Assembly: GCA_015501605.1 (NCBI GenBank)
Contig: JADNRZ010000007.1
Location: 248,001-312,000 of the forward strand
Source of the DNA: Panaeolus papilionaceus
Taxonomy: Eukaryota > Basidiomycota > Agaricomycetes > Agaricales
Length of the DNA stretch: 64,000 nucleotides
Direction of reading: 5' to 3'
Both the position numbers and the translations under genes were made by a program. The notes below the pieces were generated by a model. The model was not told the origin of the DNA. It did no database searches and saw only the letters and a list, made by a program, of their open reading frames with translations. The stretch's first letter is position 1. Each line of letters begins with the position of its first letter. Positions 14,816 to 26,451 of the stretch are shown in pieces.

Positions 14816-15054
14816 GTTCGTGGAGATAAATATGTACCTGAATGAATTATGGGTGTGCCGTCATCGGTTGGTAAGTGGCTGGTTGCCATGAGTGGCGTGG
14901 TATGTAGCTTACAGAACAGTTCCAAGGCATGTTACAATCAATTTACAACAACTATAACCAACTCAGTGGCCGCGATTGGATTTGTATATACAACTACATA
15001 GTATTACATAACTAGAGGGTATATATATTGCATTTCGAATCTATACAACGGTCC

Positions 15055-16080
15055 CTATTTCTCTGCGTAAAAAGAATTTACTACTTAGCAGCGGTTTTGA
15101 AATTGGCTTCAAGTACTTACTTCCCAACTTGAGCAACTTGGCCAGTCTGGCTTCTTTGGTACTCGATCCTGATTTGGAGGACGACGATACTGAGCCTGGT
15201 TCTTCCTTCTTTGGTGGAGAAGGCGCCTTTTCTTGTTCTGGTTCTGGGGGTGCAACGGGAAACTCGATGGCCTGGCTTAAGACAAAGGAAGACAGAGGTG
15301 CAGGAAGATTGACGTCTTCACAGGATAGATTAGCAGACTGTAGGTCATTGTCTGATTGTTTTACTGACGATTGAGCTTTTCGTCCTCGAACCGGACCAGT
15401 AAAACAGACGCTGGTGCTAGATGTAACTCCGCCAGCGTAAGATCGCGAACCTTGAGATCTGATACCTTGAGATCGCGGTTAGGGGGCTGATCTTTCGGAA
15501 GGGGATTATCAGCTGGATATAAAAAAAGGATATAATCTTGCAAAAACCTACAGAGTATAAATTTGATGGGTTTAGTGTCCTCATTCAAGCATGACCGGAC
15601 GAAGGCATAGACTAATCTGATCTTCACAGTAGAGGGAAACACTTTCTCCAGCTGCGTCTTGTCCAGAAATCTAATACGAATGGTCGTCTGAAGATGGATG
15701 AGCAACAGTGATTGACCCGGCGACTGGGGCGAGCAGTACCTCTGGCCATCTACTCAATTTACTCTTCGCTTCAGCCTCTCGTTGAGCGCGTAGTTGCAAG
15801 GGTGCATTGACGAGAGCTTGTGTCCGCGAGGATAAACTGGCCTGGATTGCGCGCAGCTCTGCGGCAGTTGGTTCCAAGTCTGGAGGACTATCTAATACAG
15901 GATTCAATAGAGGTCTCTTGTAATTAGTTCTGCGCAAATCTTACCAGGCAGAACTAATTGACGATCAATGGGTTTATACACTTTAAAGTCAGAGGGTGGC
16001 TGATCAGCTGCTCTCACAGTCGGAACCGATGTCCCTGGAAGTGGAGACGACACGGAGGATGGTTCGGTAGATGAAGACAT
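15055..16080 (-). CDS. UBX-domain protein, TUG/ASPL/Ubx4-like C-terminal half
   Basis: Probable Cdc48/p97 cofactor. The start ATG at 16080 gives MSSSTEPSSVSSPLPGTS, then PPSDFKVYKPIDRQLVLPDS and an adaptor-like helix ELRAIQASLSSRTQALVN ... LSRWPE. The UBX beta-grasp follows: TTIRIRFLDKTQLEKVFPS, RLVYAFVRSCLNEDTKPIKF, RDLKVSDLKVRDLTLAEL, HLAPASVLLVRFEDEKLN. A Ser/Pro/Glu-rich C-terminus ends KEARLAKLLKLGKK. Five or so short introns. The N-terminal ubiquitin-like domain of full-length TUG/ASPL is not seen at this start, so either the protein is a short form or an upstream exon was missed. Identification of the UBX module is firm; the orthology less so. Confidence 0.85.
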
Positions 16081-16550
16081 GGGTAAATTGATTGGCTGGT
16101 TCGTTCAACGATAAATATCGAGTCTCCCACTATTCATTAATCTAGTACATACAGAAAGCGTCAACTAAGCGAGGGACCTGTTGAAAGGGTTGGTTAGTCA
16201 TTGATTTCTAACGAGAAGCTGGGAAGACGAAATAAAATAAAGGATCAGGAAAAGTAGGTTGTCTCATGGCACCTCCTCAGGGCCACTGGCGGGTGACCCC
16301 TTTGGTATAAGGAGGAAGCCGTCGAACGCAAATTACAATAAAACATCATTGCAAGATGATTATTTCAAGAAAGCAGTGACTCACAATTATCAAGAAAGAT
16401 TTGGGAAGAAACAAAGTTGTAGGCATCACCATTCCAGTTTTTTTGTAGGCATTTGAGTTTGACTTTGTTTGGTTGACGACTTAAAGTTAATCTAACAAAG
16501 ATTACAGAGTTAGGGGGAATTCACAACTACCACTAGTGCTAACCACTCAA
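16081..16550. promoter_or_regulatory. Divergent intergenic region upstream of UBX and PITH genes
   Basis: About 470 bases between two divergent starts. A plus-strand frame from 16259 (65 codons) has no recognisable motif and no plausible splice to the PITH gene. No clear TATA element. Confidence 0.35.
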
Positions 16551-17457
16551 ATGGCAGACAACTGTGGCCACGAAGCGCACGCTCATGACCATGACCACGA
16601 CCACGACCATGATCACGATAATGCTCAACTAGGTCACAAGGATAATCTCTTCAACTACATCGACCGACAGAACATGGTCGCTTTAAATGCTGTTGGTTCT
16701 CCAGCTGATCTCATAAAGCCATGGCATACTCGTCTCGAAGAAACAAAGGTGGCTTCATAACTACCCTCTTATCCGGTACTCTCGTTAACATGCTTGCCAG
16801 TTTCTAGAGTCAGATGCCGATGATCAAATGTAAGTTAAGCGATACATTACGTCTACTCATGCCACCAATTACTTGAATTGGCCATCTCACTCAGGATCAT
16901 TCGAATCCCTTTCACCGGTTCCGTACGTCTGCGCTCCCTGCTCCTGAAATCAGGTCCAGCAGGACAAACGCCTGCCAAAGTGTCATTGGTTCGTACACAT
17001 TTGGACTTCAAAGCTCTGTTTAACTTGCAACCGCAGTTCGCAAACGGTCAAACGCTTGATTTTGATGATATTTCTTCTCAAAAACCCACCCAGGAGTTTG
17101 ATGTTCCGCAAGGAAGAGAAATTGGAGAATACAGTCTAAAGTTAGTCCGAAAGATTATCTCATCTGAAACGACTTCGAATCCTGTTTATTAGGACTGCAA
17201 AGTTCTCCAACATCTCAAACGTCACATTGTTCATCCCAGCCTCACAAGGCTCAGACACAAGCAGGGTTTACTACGTCGGATTCCTGGGATATTGGACTGA
17301 GGTATTCACTTATTGACCGGGTGCCTGTATCGACTTACATCTTGATATTTAGGCACGAACAAATCCCATCATTACCGTCTACGAAGCGCAGGCTAATCCC
17401 GCAGACCACAAAAAAATACAAGGCATGGATGGTATATGGCACGCCCCTGGTCATTGA
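16551..17457 (+). CDS. PITH-domain protein (proteasome-interacting, TXNL1 C-terminal type)
   Basis: The start at 16551 gives MADNCGHEAHAHDHDHDHDH, an alternating His-Asp tract unusual for this family and likely to bind metal. The rest is a complete PITH domain: NLFNYIDRQNMVALNAVG, FLESDADDQMIIRIPFTGSV, RLRSLLLKSG, KVSLVRTHLDFKALF, GQTLDFDDI, EFDVPQGREIGEYSLK, KFSNISNVTLFIPAS and RVYYVGFLGYWTEA. It ends GMDGIWHAPGH at 17457. Five exons with short introns. PITH domains bind the 26S proteasome lid in TXNL1 and occur alone in PITHD1; no thioredoxin domain precedes it here. Tail-to-tail with MED25, with only 69 bases between stop codons. Confidence 0.92.
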
Positions 17458-17526
17458 TCAATATACTGTACAATTTTACATACGTGAAACCAACCAAAAT
17501 GCACGTGTACTCTGCATTTTCCTCTT

Positions 17527-20500
17527 CTACTGCTGAGGGTTACGCTGCAAGAATGACTGAAATATGTCATGGCTCAAGTTGGCTGCAGGACCGCCTGGTG
17601 GCATATTTTGGTTGGGCATTCGTCCCATCATGTTTGGTGGCATTCCTTGCCCAAGGTTCACCCCTGAAAGATTACTAGCCTGCGCTTGAGCCTGAGCCTG
17701 AGCTTGAGCCATGTGAAGTGCATTCAAATTGTTAGGCATTCCTGGCTGCATACTGTTAGCTTGCATCCGGGCTGCCATCGCCTGCATCTGGATCGTATGC
17801 CGGTGATGAGTAGAGCAATGTGAAAACGAAGTCCAGACTTACATTCAAAGCCTGTTGTTGCCCCGCTTGAAGCTGATTTCTCCGTTGTTGCAGAAGTTGG
17901 TTAAGGGCCGTGAATTGTTGCTGTTGTGGTAATGACCTCAGCTTATTTATATACTCGGGGGGCAACATAGCTATTAATTGATTGAAATTGGCTGCATTGA
18001 GATTCGGGGCAGCTGGCATAATGTTAGGGGCCGGCGCTAGATGCGAGGGTTCGGGGTTTCCTTGAGACAGGGCCGCTGATTTTGGCAGTTCGGGTATGCC
18101 AGTAACTGGGAAAACTGCTGCATACAACGTATCTCTTGCAGAGAAGACCACCATGTTCTTCTCTGTTACTCCATTAGGACGCGTCCAAGCAGCTGTTCCA
18201 TACTGATGAAATATCCATAAAAAGGACACTCGTCGATCGAAAGAGCAGCTCACCATGCCTTGCTGACTCAAAATATCCCTGAGAGTCATAAAATGATGTT
18301 CGTGCATTGGGTCTCCAGGGGCGCTCTGTGGATGGAGTGTACACGTCGCAGGTTTTAGCCTTTGCACCCATGAATGTAAATCATCGACCGTAAGGCCTGC
18401 TTCTCGAGTCGGAACAAGTGCCAGGATTTGCGGCCATGTGTCAGCACGACTAGACATATCAAAAATTGTCAGTCGGTATCCATGAAGTTGAAAGTAGTGC
18501 TTGCCATTCTTTTACAAACGGAGACATGGCGTACACCGCCATGCGAACTTCTTTCTTGCCGGTTGAGCTGGTCCCCATCCACGAAACCTCGCCTCGCCAA
18601 ACTACGGATGAACCGGTCTGGGATGGGCCAGTAGAAGGCGCCTTATTCAAAGGATACGAAGAATTCTGACCAGCCATTGACGGCGGTTGTCCAGGGAATA
18701 TTCCGGATTGGGGTTGTTGTCCTGGAAGAATCCCTGATGCTTGGCTCAACCGTTGGTTGTTCTGCTCCATAAGCTTTTGCATTTGCATCTGCAGCGGCAT
18801 AGGTGACCCATTGGACGGCATGCCTCCCTGCATGGCCGGTGTGAGGTGTTTGGCAACAGAGGGTATTTGATTTCCGGTCGTAGACCGAGGCGTAGTTTGC
18901 GCATTGGGTGTGCTGGAGGGAGGTGTTGATGTCGTGTTAGCAAATTGCGGCGGAGCTGCTGGCGAGGCGGATGATGGTGCTTGGCCTTGAAAGCAAGGCA
19001 TTAGTTCCGTATTATTATTTTGATTTGGGAGAATACTCTCACCTGCGGGAGTTGGGGTGGTCATCGGGATCTGTCCTCCAGTTTCTCGAAGACTGATCAC
19101 TGCGGACAAAGCACCTATAAAAATCTTCATACTATCTCTCTGAGCCCTTAATTTTTCTGCTCCTGCAACGTTTCCTTCCTTAACGAGTCTTTCCAAATTA
19201 TTTTCCAACATTAGTATTGACTGATCAAACTGCAGTTTATTTTGCCGTAGTTGTTGAAGTGATGATTGTAAGAGCTTTTCTCGGACATGTGGGGGTATTC
19301 GGGTCAACTCTCCTGCAGGCGAGGGTGACGGGCCCCCTGCTGGAGCAGGGACGGTAGATGATGCAGGAATAGGTGGAGGTACGGATACTGGGGTGGACGC
19401 TGGAGGATGAACAACAGCAGGGGCAGGGGCAGGGGCAGACGTAGGAGTTGAGGCAGGTGCCTGTGAGGGTGTCGAAGCCGGGGCTGGGACAGGGGAAGGT
19501 GCTACAGCAGGTTTTGCGGCTTCTGCGGCTGGTTGTAGACGAGGTCGCTTGGTTTCTGATACCGCCTCGGGAATACTGGACTCGTTGATGCGCTTCACAT
19601 TTTGTGGCCCTTTACATATTCGAGTGTTGAAAGAGATTCTGTGACAAGTAAAAGATGCTACGAACCTTTGCGAGCAGGTGGTTCCAGTGCTGCGAGGAGG
19701 ATGTTGTGCTGGGGGCGGACGGAAAACCACGGTGTTGTGGGTTTATCAGTAACCTAAGGTGCCTGTTAGTTTCGAGAGGTATGCACAATGAATAGATAAT
19801 GTCTAGTTAGCAAGGATATTGTCATTCTTGACGAGGAGTGAGCCGTTATCTCTTCAGCAATGACCCGTACAAAGAGACAAATATTGCTCGGTGTGATACG
19901 ATAACGTACCGTGGCATGAAGGTCCGATAATTGCTTGGGATGGGCACGTAGACTGATCTGATTAAAATTTATATTTCTCTGTGCCAAGGGAATAAAGGTA
20001 TGAACACAATAAAACCAAACGATCGCGCACTTTCTTCATTTCATGACCTATTGTACTCCAGTCGGTTTCGTCCAGCACTGGCGAGTTGTTCCAGGTTGGG
20101 GATGGAGAGGTATCGGGGCCGGCTGAAGAAATATGAATCATATGTCGAATTGCAGGTTTATTGCTCGCGTTATTCGCGGCCAGGAGATCATAAAGCTATT
20201 GAGTTGCTTAAATTTTGTTTGTGCGTCGAGACGTAGAAGATATCACTCACCTCTAGACAGGCAACAAGACCGTCAAGTGTGCATGCCCCTTCCTGATCTG
20301 AACTTGCTACTGCACCAAAAGACGAAAGGTCTGACAACGAGTTGCGCGCTTCTTTGAAGCCAGTAAAGAATCTCTTGCATACTATCGGAGTCGGAGAGGT
20401 GTCGGAAGAGCCATAGAAGACGGTAGCCATCAGCGCCTATGAGTAGATTCAGACAAAGCACAGTAATTTAGGGATCGAGTTGAGTGCTTCCACATACCGG

Positions 20501-20629
20501 TCTCTGCTGGTATGCATCACTTAGACGCAAGAATATAGCAGATAAGTATTCTGCTTGGATTTGACTCCATTCCTGAAGAACTGTTGGAGAGACTTCGACG
20601 ACCAGAGAAAGTGCTATAATCTCGTCCAT
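17527..20629 (-). CDS. MED25: MED25-like Mediator subunit: N-terminal VWA module and ACID/PTOV module
   Basis: Candidate activator-binding Mediator subunit. Exons from the ATG at 20629 give MDEIIALSLVVEVSPTVLQE, FYGSSDTSPTPIVCKRFF, CTLDGLVACLE, HMIHISSAGPDTSPSPTWNN, DETDWSTIGHEMKK and NFNQISLRAHPKQLSDLHA, matching the order of the MED25 von Willebrand A-like module. A long Pro/Ala/Ser linker and a helical block (LTRIPPHVREKLLQSSLQQL) follow. The ACID/PTOV-like region reads SSVVWRGEVSWMGTS, TWPQILALVP, HHFMTLRDILSQQGM, YGTAAWTRP and MVVFSARDTLYAAVFP. The C-terminus is Gln/Ala/Met-rich, ending SFLQRNPQQ. The intron at 18500-18536 must be only 37 nt to keep frame, which is odd. MED25 calls in fungi are rare, so this needs a profile search; the architecture fits well. 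Confidence 0.75.
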
Positions 20630-21438
20630 CAGCTTTGTTAATGACAACTCTTTTGAACTAGCTAATAATTTAATTTCCTTTCATTCAGTATTACACCCCG
20701 TGCGAATTTATTCATCATCTCATGGTCCCCATTGTTCGTAATTTATGTTGTCAACAATTCCTTTTTATCTAGATAAAATTGGCGACAACATACGGGTAAT
20801 CGATTCAACTGTACGAAACGTATGCATAAAGCGTCAAGAGGAAAAGGTTTCAAGTAGGCAAAAAAAAAGATGAAACAAAACGAGTTAGTTTTGAAGGAGG
20901 TTGGAAATGAAAGCTATATTAACGTCTCCAAATATGAGAACAAACCATTGATACAAAGACAACGACAGTTCAGTGACACGAGATAGGGTAGTCGGCGATT
21001 GAGGAGAGGTGGGTGATGATAGACTTAAACTAATAGTAGCAGCACAGGAAATTGAGTTGATGGGAAAAATACAATGGGGGCGGGTAAAGATATGTGACGT
21101 TTGGAGATGAATGGGAGCGTTTTGAAAAACTTTGTCAGACATAAAGTAAAATTCAATCTGAGCAACAAAATTAATCCATAATCCATGAAATTTTTAGGAG
21201 AAAGAAAAGGGCCTTTAACGAGCTACACACATCGCGGAGAAAAAGGTTCATGAAAAAGGAGTGGCACACAAAAAAAAAAAAACCCCAAAAAGAGAGCGCA
21301 GATAAACGACATGTCGCTCTCAAGCAGGCGGGTAACCGCTCATACTTCTCCCGGACTAATTAAGCCGCAAAACGACAGGAAGATAAGGCGCCAACAAATC
21401 GAGGAGAAATGTGCATTTATAGCAAAATATCGCCTTGA
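20630..21438. other. Intergenic between two minus-strand genes
   Basis: About 809 bases holding the 3' UTR of the zinc-cluster gene and the promoter of the MED25-like gene. A-rich runs occur at 20862 and 21271. A minus-strand frame of 85 codons (20885-21142) shows no motif. No gene supported. Confidence 0.4.
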
Positions 21439-24400
21439 TCAGCGGAAGTCTGCTGAGACAATCTGGTTGAGCGAACGTACCATGTTAGCCCATGCTTCTG
21501 CTCCAGCAGCACCGCCAACGTTTCCAGGTCCGGCACCCGCACCACTTGCACTCCCGCCTGCAGTATGTGCTTGCTCTCGGCTGTCTACGTATTCGTGTGG
21601 CTGAGAAGCATAGCCAGCTTGGGCCGCTGCCGCCGCACGCAGGATTTGGCTGTAATCGTGCCCTGCGCCACCAGGTACAGATGGGTTGGTAGGTGACGTG
21701 GATGCGCTGTTGGGTGTAGCCGCAGGAATAGCACCAATTTGAGCCTCTGGGAAGAATGGATAGAAAAGTGTAGGTGGAACGTCTGCGAGGGACTTTGGTC
21801 CATCAGGTGGTGCGGTCGTACCACCACTATTGGCCCTATTCATCACGCTCATGCCGTTCATGGTCCGTGGTTGGGGGCCATAAACAGCTCCCGCGGCGAC
21901 ACTCGATCCACTAGGGGAATTGTAGCCTGTGGGTGTCATGATAGGAGTGTGCTGCTGCGATTTGGGTTTGGGTGATTGTGCTTCGTCCCAATCAGGTTCA
22001 CTACGAAGAAACGAAACATTGGAAGGATTGAATGTATGGAGATTGACACCCATGACATGTTCGACAAGGCGTGCAATGAGGGGGTGACCGCCGTTCTCGT
22101 CTTTGCGCTCCCAACGCCAACGCATGCGGGGTATGGTGTCAAGCGCGAGCCAAACATCTTCAAGTGCAACTGAGGGAGGGAGGCAGTCAATTTTGGAGAT
22201 GTGACCATACAGAATAACCATTGCTGCGATGTGCAGGGGAATGGGTGAAGTGAAGAAGGCAATGTCAGGAAAGCGGATGAGTTGACTGTGAACGATGATG
22301 ACATTGTGTGAAGTGATGATGGCTAGCACATTATGTTAAACGGGGACATCGTGCAGAGACTCAAGGTTACTCACCATCTATTACGGCTTTGTGTTTTTGA
22401 CTGTAGGTTAGGTCTTTGGTGCTAAACAAAGCACGTAGCATGAGGATACGGGCGATCCATATCTTAAGGAGAGTGAGCCCTTCGTCTTCAGTAATTTCCT
22501 GGACAAGCTTGGTCTTCCTGTCCAATGGCCATTCCTGAGTGCCGGTGAAGTAATGATGATACCTCTCCGGCAAACCTCGTCGGAGCTCCACCATGCTCTT
22601 GATAATTCTAGTTGCATTCCTAATGATGGTATCGCCTGCCTGACGTGTAGGGGCATAAAGGGAGTTGATGATATCTGCTTGGATCTCAACAACCGGCTGA
22701 GAAAGCTCGAAATGCTCAGAGAATTCGGCAAAACGGGCATTCTTAGGTCGAGATGGGTGAGGAGTATTGGAGTCGGACGGAGCGATAGCGAGTGGTCGGC
22801 CGAGGAGAATAGCTGTACCACGGTCGTGAAGTAGCACGATGGCCCAGAGACGAATACGAAGCTGACTTTCTTCTTCGGTGAAGATGCGCTGGTTCGTACC
22901 TTGGACGTACTGAGTAAGTGGGTCATGATGAAGACCCAGTTCAATGGAGAGACGGACGAGGCTCCCGACGAGACGCCAGAGGGTGCGACCTTGGCGCTGT
23001 GGGAGGAAGGTGAGTAATGGATGTGATGTAAATAAGGTTTCATCTTACTTCAATATAGAGATACCAATGGAGGAGAATGAGGGCTTGCAGACTGGATATT
23101 GATACGAGCAAGTCGGGCTTGATAGATAAAGCACGCTCAAAGAACTCGTCATGCATGGGCCACTCTGGTGGCATAAGCTTCTTTGCAACTGAAGAGCCAA
23201 GATACTGGGAAGTTTCTTCCTTCTCATCTAGATTGGTCTTGACGGCTCTATGGTTGAGTTCGCTAAGAGTACCAAGGGCCATGATGAGATAGAAGCTGAA
23301 TATATGACCAGGATCGTAATGCAATGTGGTTCCCTCGTAGAGATCTTCGAATACTTTATCAAAATCTTTGCGAAAGTAAACGGGGCGGTGAATGTTGAGA
23401 CGTGAAAAATAGACATCTGTAATATGTTGGGCAAAGGCGCGGTCCTTCGGTATCCAAACATCGACATGAGGGGACTTGGAAATGGGACCATAAATGGAAA
23501 GGGTGTTGGGAATACCACCGCCGAGGGGGATCTCTCGTCGGACTGGGACAGTCAACCAGAGACTGGCGTCGCGTGGGCTAGGGACTTCTAATTTGGGCAG
23601 AGCACCCGGCGCAACGGGAAATTCTTCATGACCACTGTCCAACTTTAAGCCAGAGGTAATATTAGCAGAAACCCCAAAGTTCTTGGCCAGAGCTTGGGCG
23701 CTGGACATATCGTGGCCGTTGGGGTCAGTACCCTTTGTAGTCTGAACGGTATGCATTACGGGGGAAGCAGGAATGGGAGCTCCGGGGGGTGGAGGAGGGG
23801 CGGGAGGAGGATGTTGAGGCTGATGGTCAGGCGGAGGGGGATGCATGACCGGCGGAGGAGGATACGGAACACCTGGGGGGAAACCGGGATGCATGTGAGG
23901 GTTGTAAGCGCCGGGAGGACCTTGCATGGGCATTCCAGGATGATAAGGGGGAGCAGGACCGTATGGAATCATAGGATGAGGGTATGGAGGATGCATCATG
24001 GGATGACCAGGAGGATACATGGGAGGATAACCCTTTGGAGGTTGATTTGGTGGTTGAGGACCAGCGTCTGGACGGAAAGGTCTCAATGTGTTTGGGTCCA
24101 ATTGAAAAGCAGCATTTGGTGCAGATGGTGGAACAGCACCAATATCTATACCTTCACGAGCAAGAATCTCGTCGATATTTTCAAGAGAAAAACCAGGAAT
24201 TTGACGTTTTATAAGAGCTTCACACTGAGCGAGTTGATGTTCCATACGCTCGGTATAACCTCTCGGAGTGAGAAGTTGACGATGTCTGTCTTCTTGATTG
24301 CATTGTGTACCTGCAGTTGCACAAGCTGTACATCGAGGATGTTTGGAATCGCACTAGGGATAGAAATTTCAAGTTTCAATGATGGAAATTGCCGTCGGTG

Positions 24401-24703
24401 TCGCCCGTCGGGACTTGCCTTTATTTTTTTGCTCCTACATCTGGCACACGCTTCATGCGATCTTCTAAGTCGTCGTGGTTCAGATGCTGCTGGTACATCA
24501 TCACCATTACCATCCGTACGTCTTCTCCTCTTTCCAGTTGAAGGAGCTGATTGTTGAGACTGAGACTGTTGTTGTTGCTGAGGTTGCTGAGGTTGTTGTT
24601 GAATTGGTTGTTGTTGAGGACCTGGTTGAGATTGTAATTGTAAATGTTGATTTGGATCCATTTGAAGAGCAGATTGAAGTGATTGTGGTTGAGAAGGTAT
24701 CAT
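21439..24703 (-). CDS. Zn2Cys6 fungal transcription factor with fungal_trans domain
   Basis: Binuclear zinc-cluster regulator. The start at 24703 gives MIPSQPQSLQSALQ, a Gln-rich leader and a basic KRRRR patch. The zinc cluster is C-AR-C-RSKKIK-C-DSKHPR-C-TA-C-ATAGTQ-C (CX2CX6CX6CX2CX6C), followed by a short dimerisation helix (YTERMEHQLAQCEALIKR). A striking Pro/Tyr/His/Met-rich linker occupies 23700-24100. The middle-homology region follows (DVYFSRLNIHRPVYFRKDF, SFYLIMALGTLSEL, RQGRTLWRLVGSLVRLSIEL, RLWAIVLLHDRGTAILLGRP). The C-terminus is Ala/Ser/Gly-rich, ending SLNQIVSADFR. The first intron is GC-AG and lies exactly after KKIK within the zinc cluster. The target pathway cannot be told. 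It faces the VTT gene across a 200-base divergent promoter. Confidence 0.93.
24354..24418 (-). other. GC-AG intron inside the Zn2Cys6 cluster
   Basis: On the minus strand AAAG|GCAAGT ... CCCTAG|TGCGAT, 65 nt. Splicing brings the third zinc-binding Cys directly after RSKKIK. If retained, translation reads on past KKIKASPDG and loses four of six cysteines. The donor is a perfect GC-AG consensus. Confidence 0.88.
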
Positions 24704-24905
24704 TATCTTTTTAGAAATAAGACTTTGAAGAGGCCACGACTCTTATCGACGACGACGAGGAGACATGCTTTGACACTTATTCTCTTTACTTGCTCTTATT
24801 TGTCATCTTAAACACTTTAATTACGTAAATAATTATAATCAATTGCCTCTTTAACATGTCTTTCTCTTACTGTTACTACGACTACTACTACTATCACAAA
24901 TAATA

Positions 24906-26191
24906 ATGCAGAACTCATCCATTCGTCAACAACCTCCTGCTTCGATATACACTCTTGATTCTCTCAATGATCACGATACATCTCCCTTACTTTCACCGGC
25001 TACACCAACTTATGGCGCAACGGTACCACGCTCACCAACCGTACAATCATCTTCTTCTTCAGCCAGGGTCATATTCAATGCCACTTTGAAAATGGTCTGC
25101 ATCTTCCTCATAAGCTCTCTTATTTTGGGTGGAACTTTGTGGCTCGCACTTCCTACCCTCGAAGAGTAAATAAAACACAAGCTTTTGATCACTTATAATC
25201 ACTTTAAAACTAACTTTTTTCTTTTTAAAAGAATCGACCGTCCCCTTTTACGAATCCCTAAATCTTTTCAACAGCTTCAAGACCTCAACGGTCTGCTCAA
25301 GAAATATAGGGATATATATCCTTTTCGTATATTCATCTGTTATGTTGTAACCTATCTCTTGTACGTAGTTTCTCTGCTCTCTTATATTCATGTCCTTCAG
25401 GTTTTACTTACATCACACACACGCACAGCCTTCAAGCATTCTCGCTGCCTGGTTCCATGTACCTCTCCATCTTAGGAGGTGCTGTTTGGGGCGTAGCGAA
25501 GGCACTACCATTGGCATGTTGTTGCGTTGCAACAGGCGCTACCTTGTGTTACATGATTTCTGCTGCCCTAGGACCAGCTTTGTTAACCATTCCAAAATGG
25601 AAAGCAGTGTTGGACAAATGGGCGGTTAAAATACAGAATAACAAGGAGAACATGATTTCATATCTAATAGTTCTTCGTATAGCACCTCTCCCTCCTCATT
25701 GGGTTGTCAATCTAGTCTGTCCACATGTTGGCATTGGAGTAGTGCCCTTCTGGATTAGCACCGCACTTGGAATTTTAGGCGTGTCAGTCATTCACACTAC
25801 AATTGGCAGTGGACTAGACGACATGACCAGTGCCGATGATTTCCATCTCATCAGCTGGCGCAACTTTTTTGGTCTGGCAGCTGTAGCTGTGGGAGTCATG
25901 ATTCCAGTCGGATTACGGTACTGGTTCCGAAGGGAAGTTGTAGATGCAGGTGAAGAAGTAGAGGTGTATAGTGTAGATGGAGCATCAGAGGAGAGAGAGG
26001 GGCTGCTTGATGGGATTCAAAGCGGTGATGAGGACAGAGTAATTGGAGTAGGGCCGGGTCAGATAAACAAGAAGCGCTCAAGACCTGGATTTAGTACGGA
26101 GGAAGAGGAAAGTGATATTGAAGATGATGATTCTGATATTATTTTAGAGTCAGGACCAAGTATTATTGTAAAAGATTCGAGTCGAAAGTAG
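24906..26191 (+). CDS. VTT/DedA (SNARE-associated, TMEM41/Tvp38-like) multipass membrane protein
   Basis: The start at 24906 gives MQNSSIRQQPPAS and a Ser/Pro-rich cytosolic N-terminus, then a first membrane helix (MVCIFLISSLILGGTLWLAL). The VTT core follows: YPFRIFICYVVTYLFLQAFS, LPGSMYLSILGGAVWGV, CYMISAALGPALLTIPKW, SYLIVLRIAPLPPHWVVNLV, VPFWISTALGILGVS and a last helix (FGLAAVAVGVMIPVGLRYW). The acidic C-terminus ends VKDSSRK. The F-x-R-x-x-P (LRIAPLPP) and PGS motifs are typical. TMEM41B/VMP1 relatives are ER phospholipid scramblases; Tvp38 is Golgi. Two or three short introns. Family firm, subfamily inferred. Confidence 0.9.
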
Positions 26192-26451
26192 TACTCCCAA
26201 GTCTTTTTTTTAAAAGGAATTTATTTAAATTTATTAAATTATTTTGAAAGCGCAGTCAATAAAATCAAATAAAAGTTTGAAGGAAATAATTGTGTGTCAA
26301 CTCCAGCAAACATGCAGTTGTCAGCCACAGCCCTGTGAGTCTTCGGTTTCGCTCCCACCACCACTCCTCCTCCTCCTACCTCAATAATTCAACAAAAGAG
26401 GTTTATATCATTAAAAGGAGTACACTTTAACACACATAGATCGCCGTTTAT

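Noticed and set aside
20885..21142. 85-codon minus frame between two genes
   Set aside because: No motif, no splice context; it lies in the probable 3' UTR of the zinc-cluster gene.
23694..24557. 287-codon plus-strand frame opposite the zinc-cluster gene
   Set aside because: It is the complement of the Pro-rich linker (CCN codons read as NGG); the minus frame has the zinc cluster and fungal_trans motifs.
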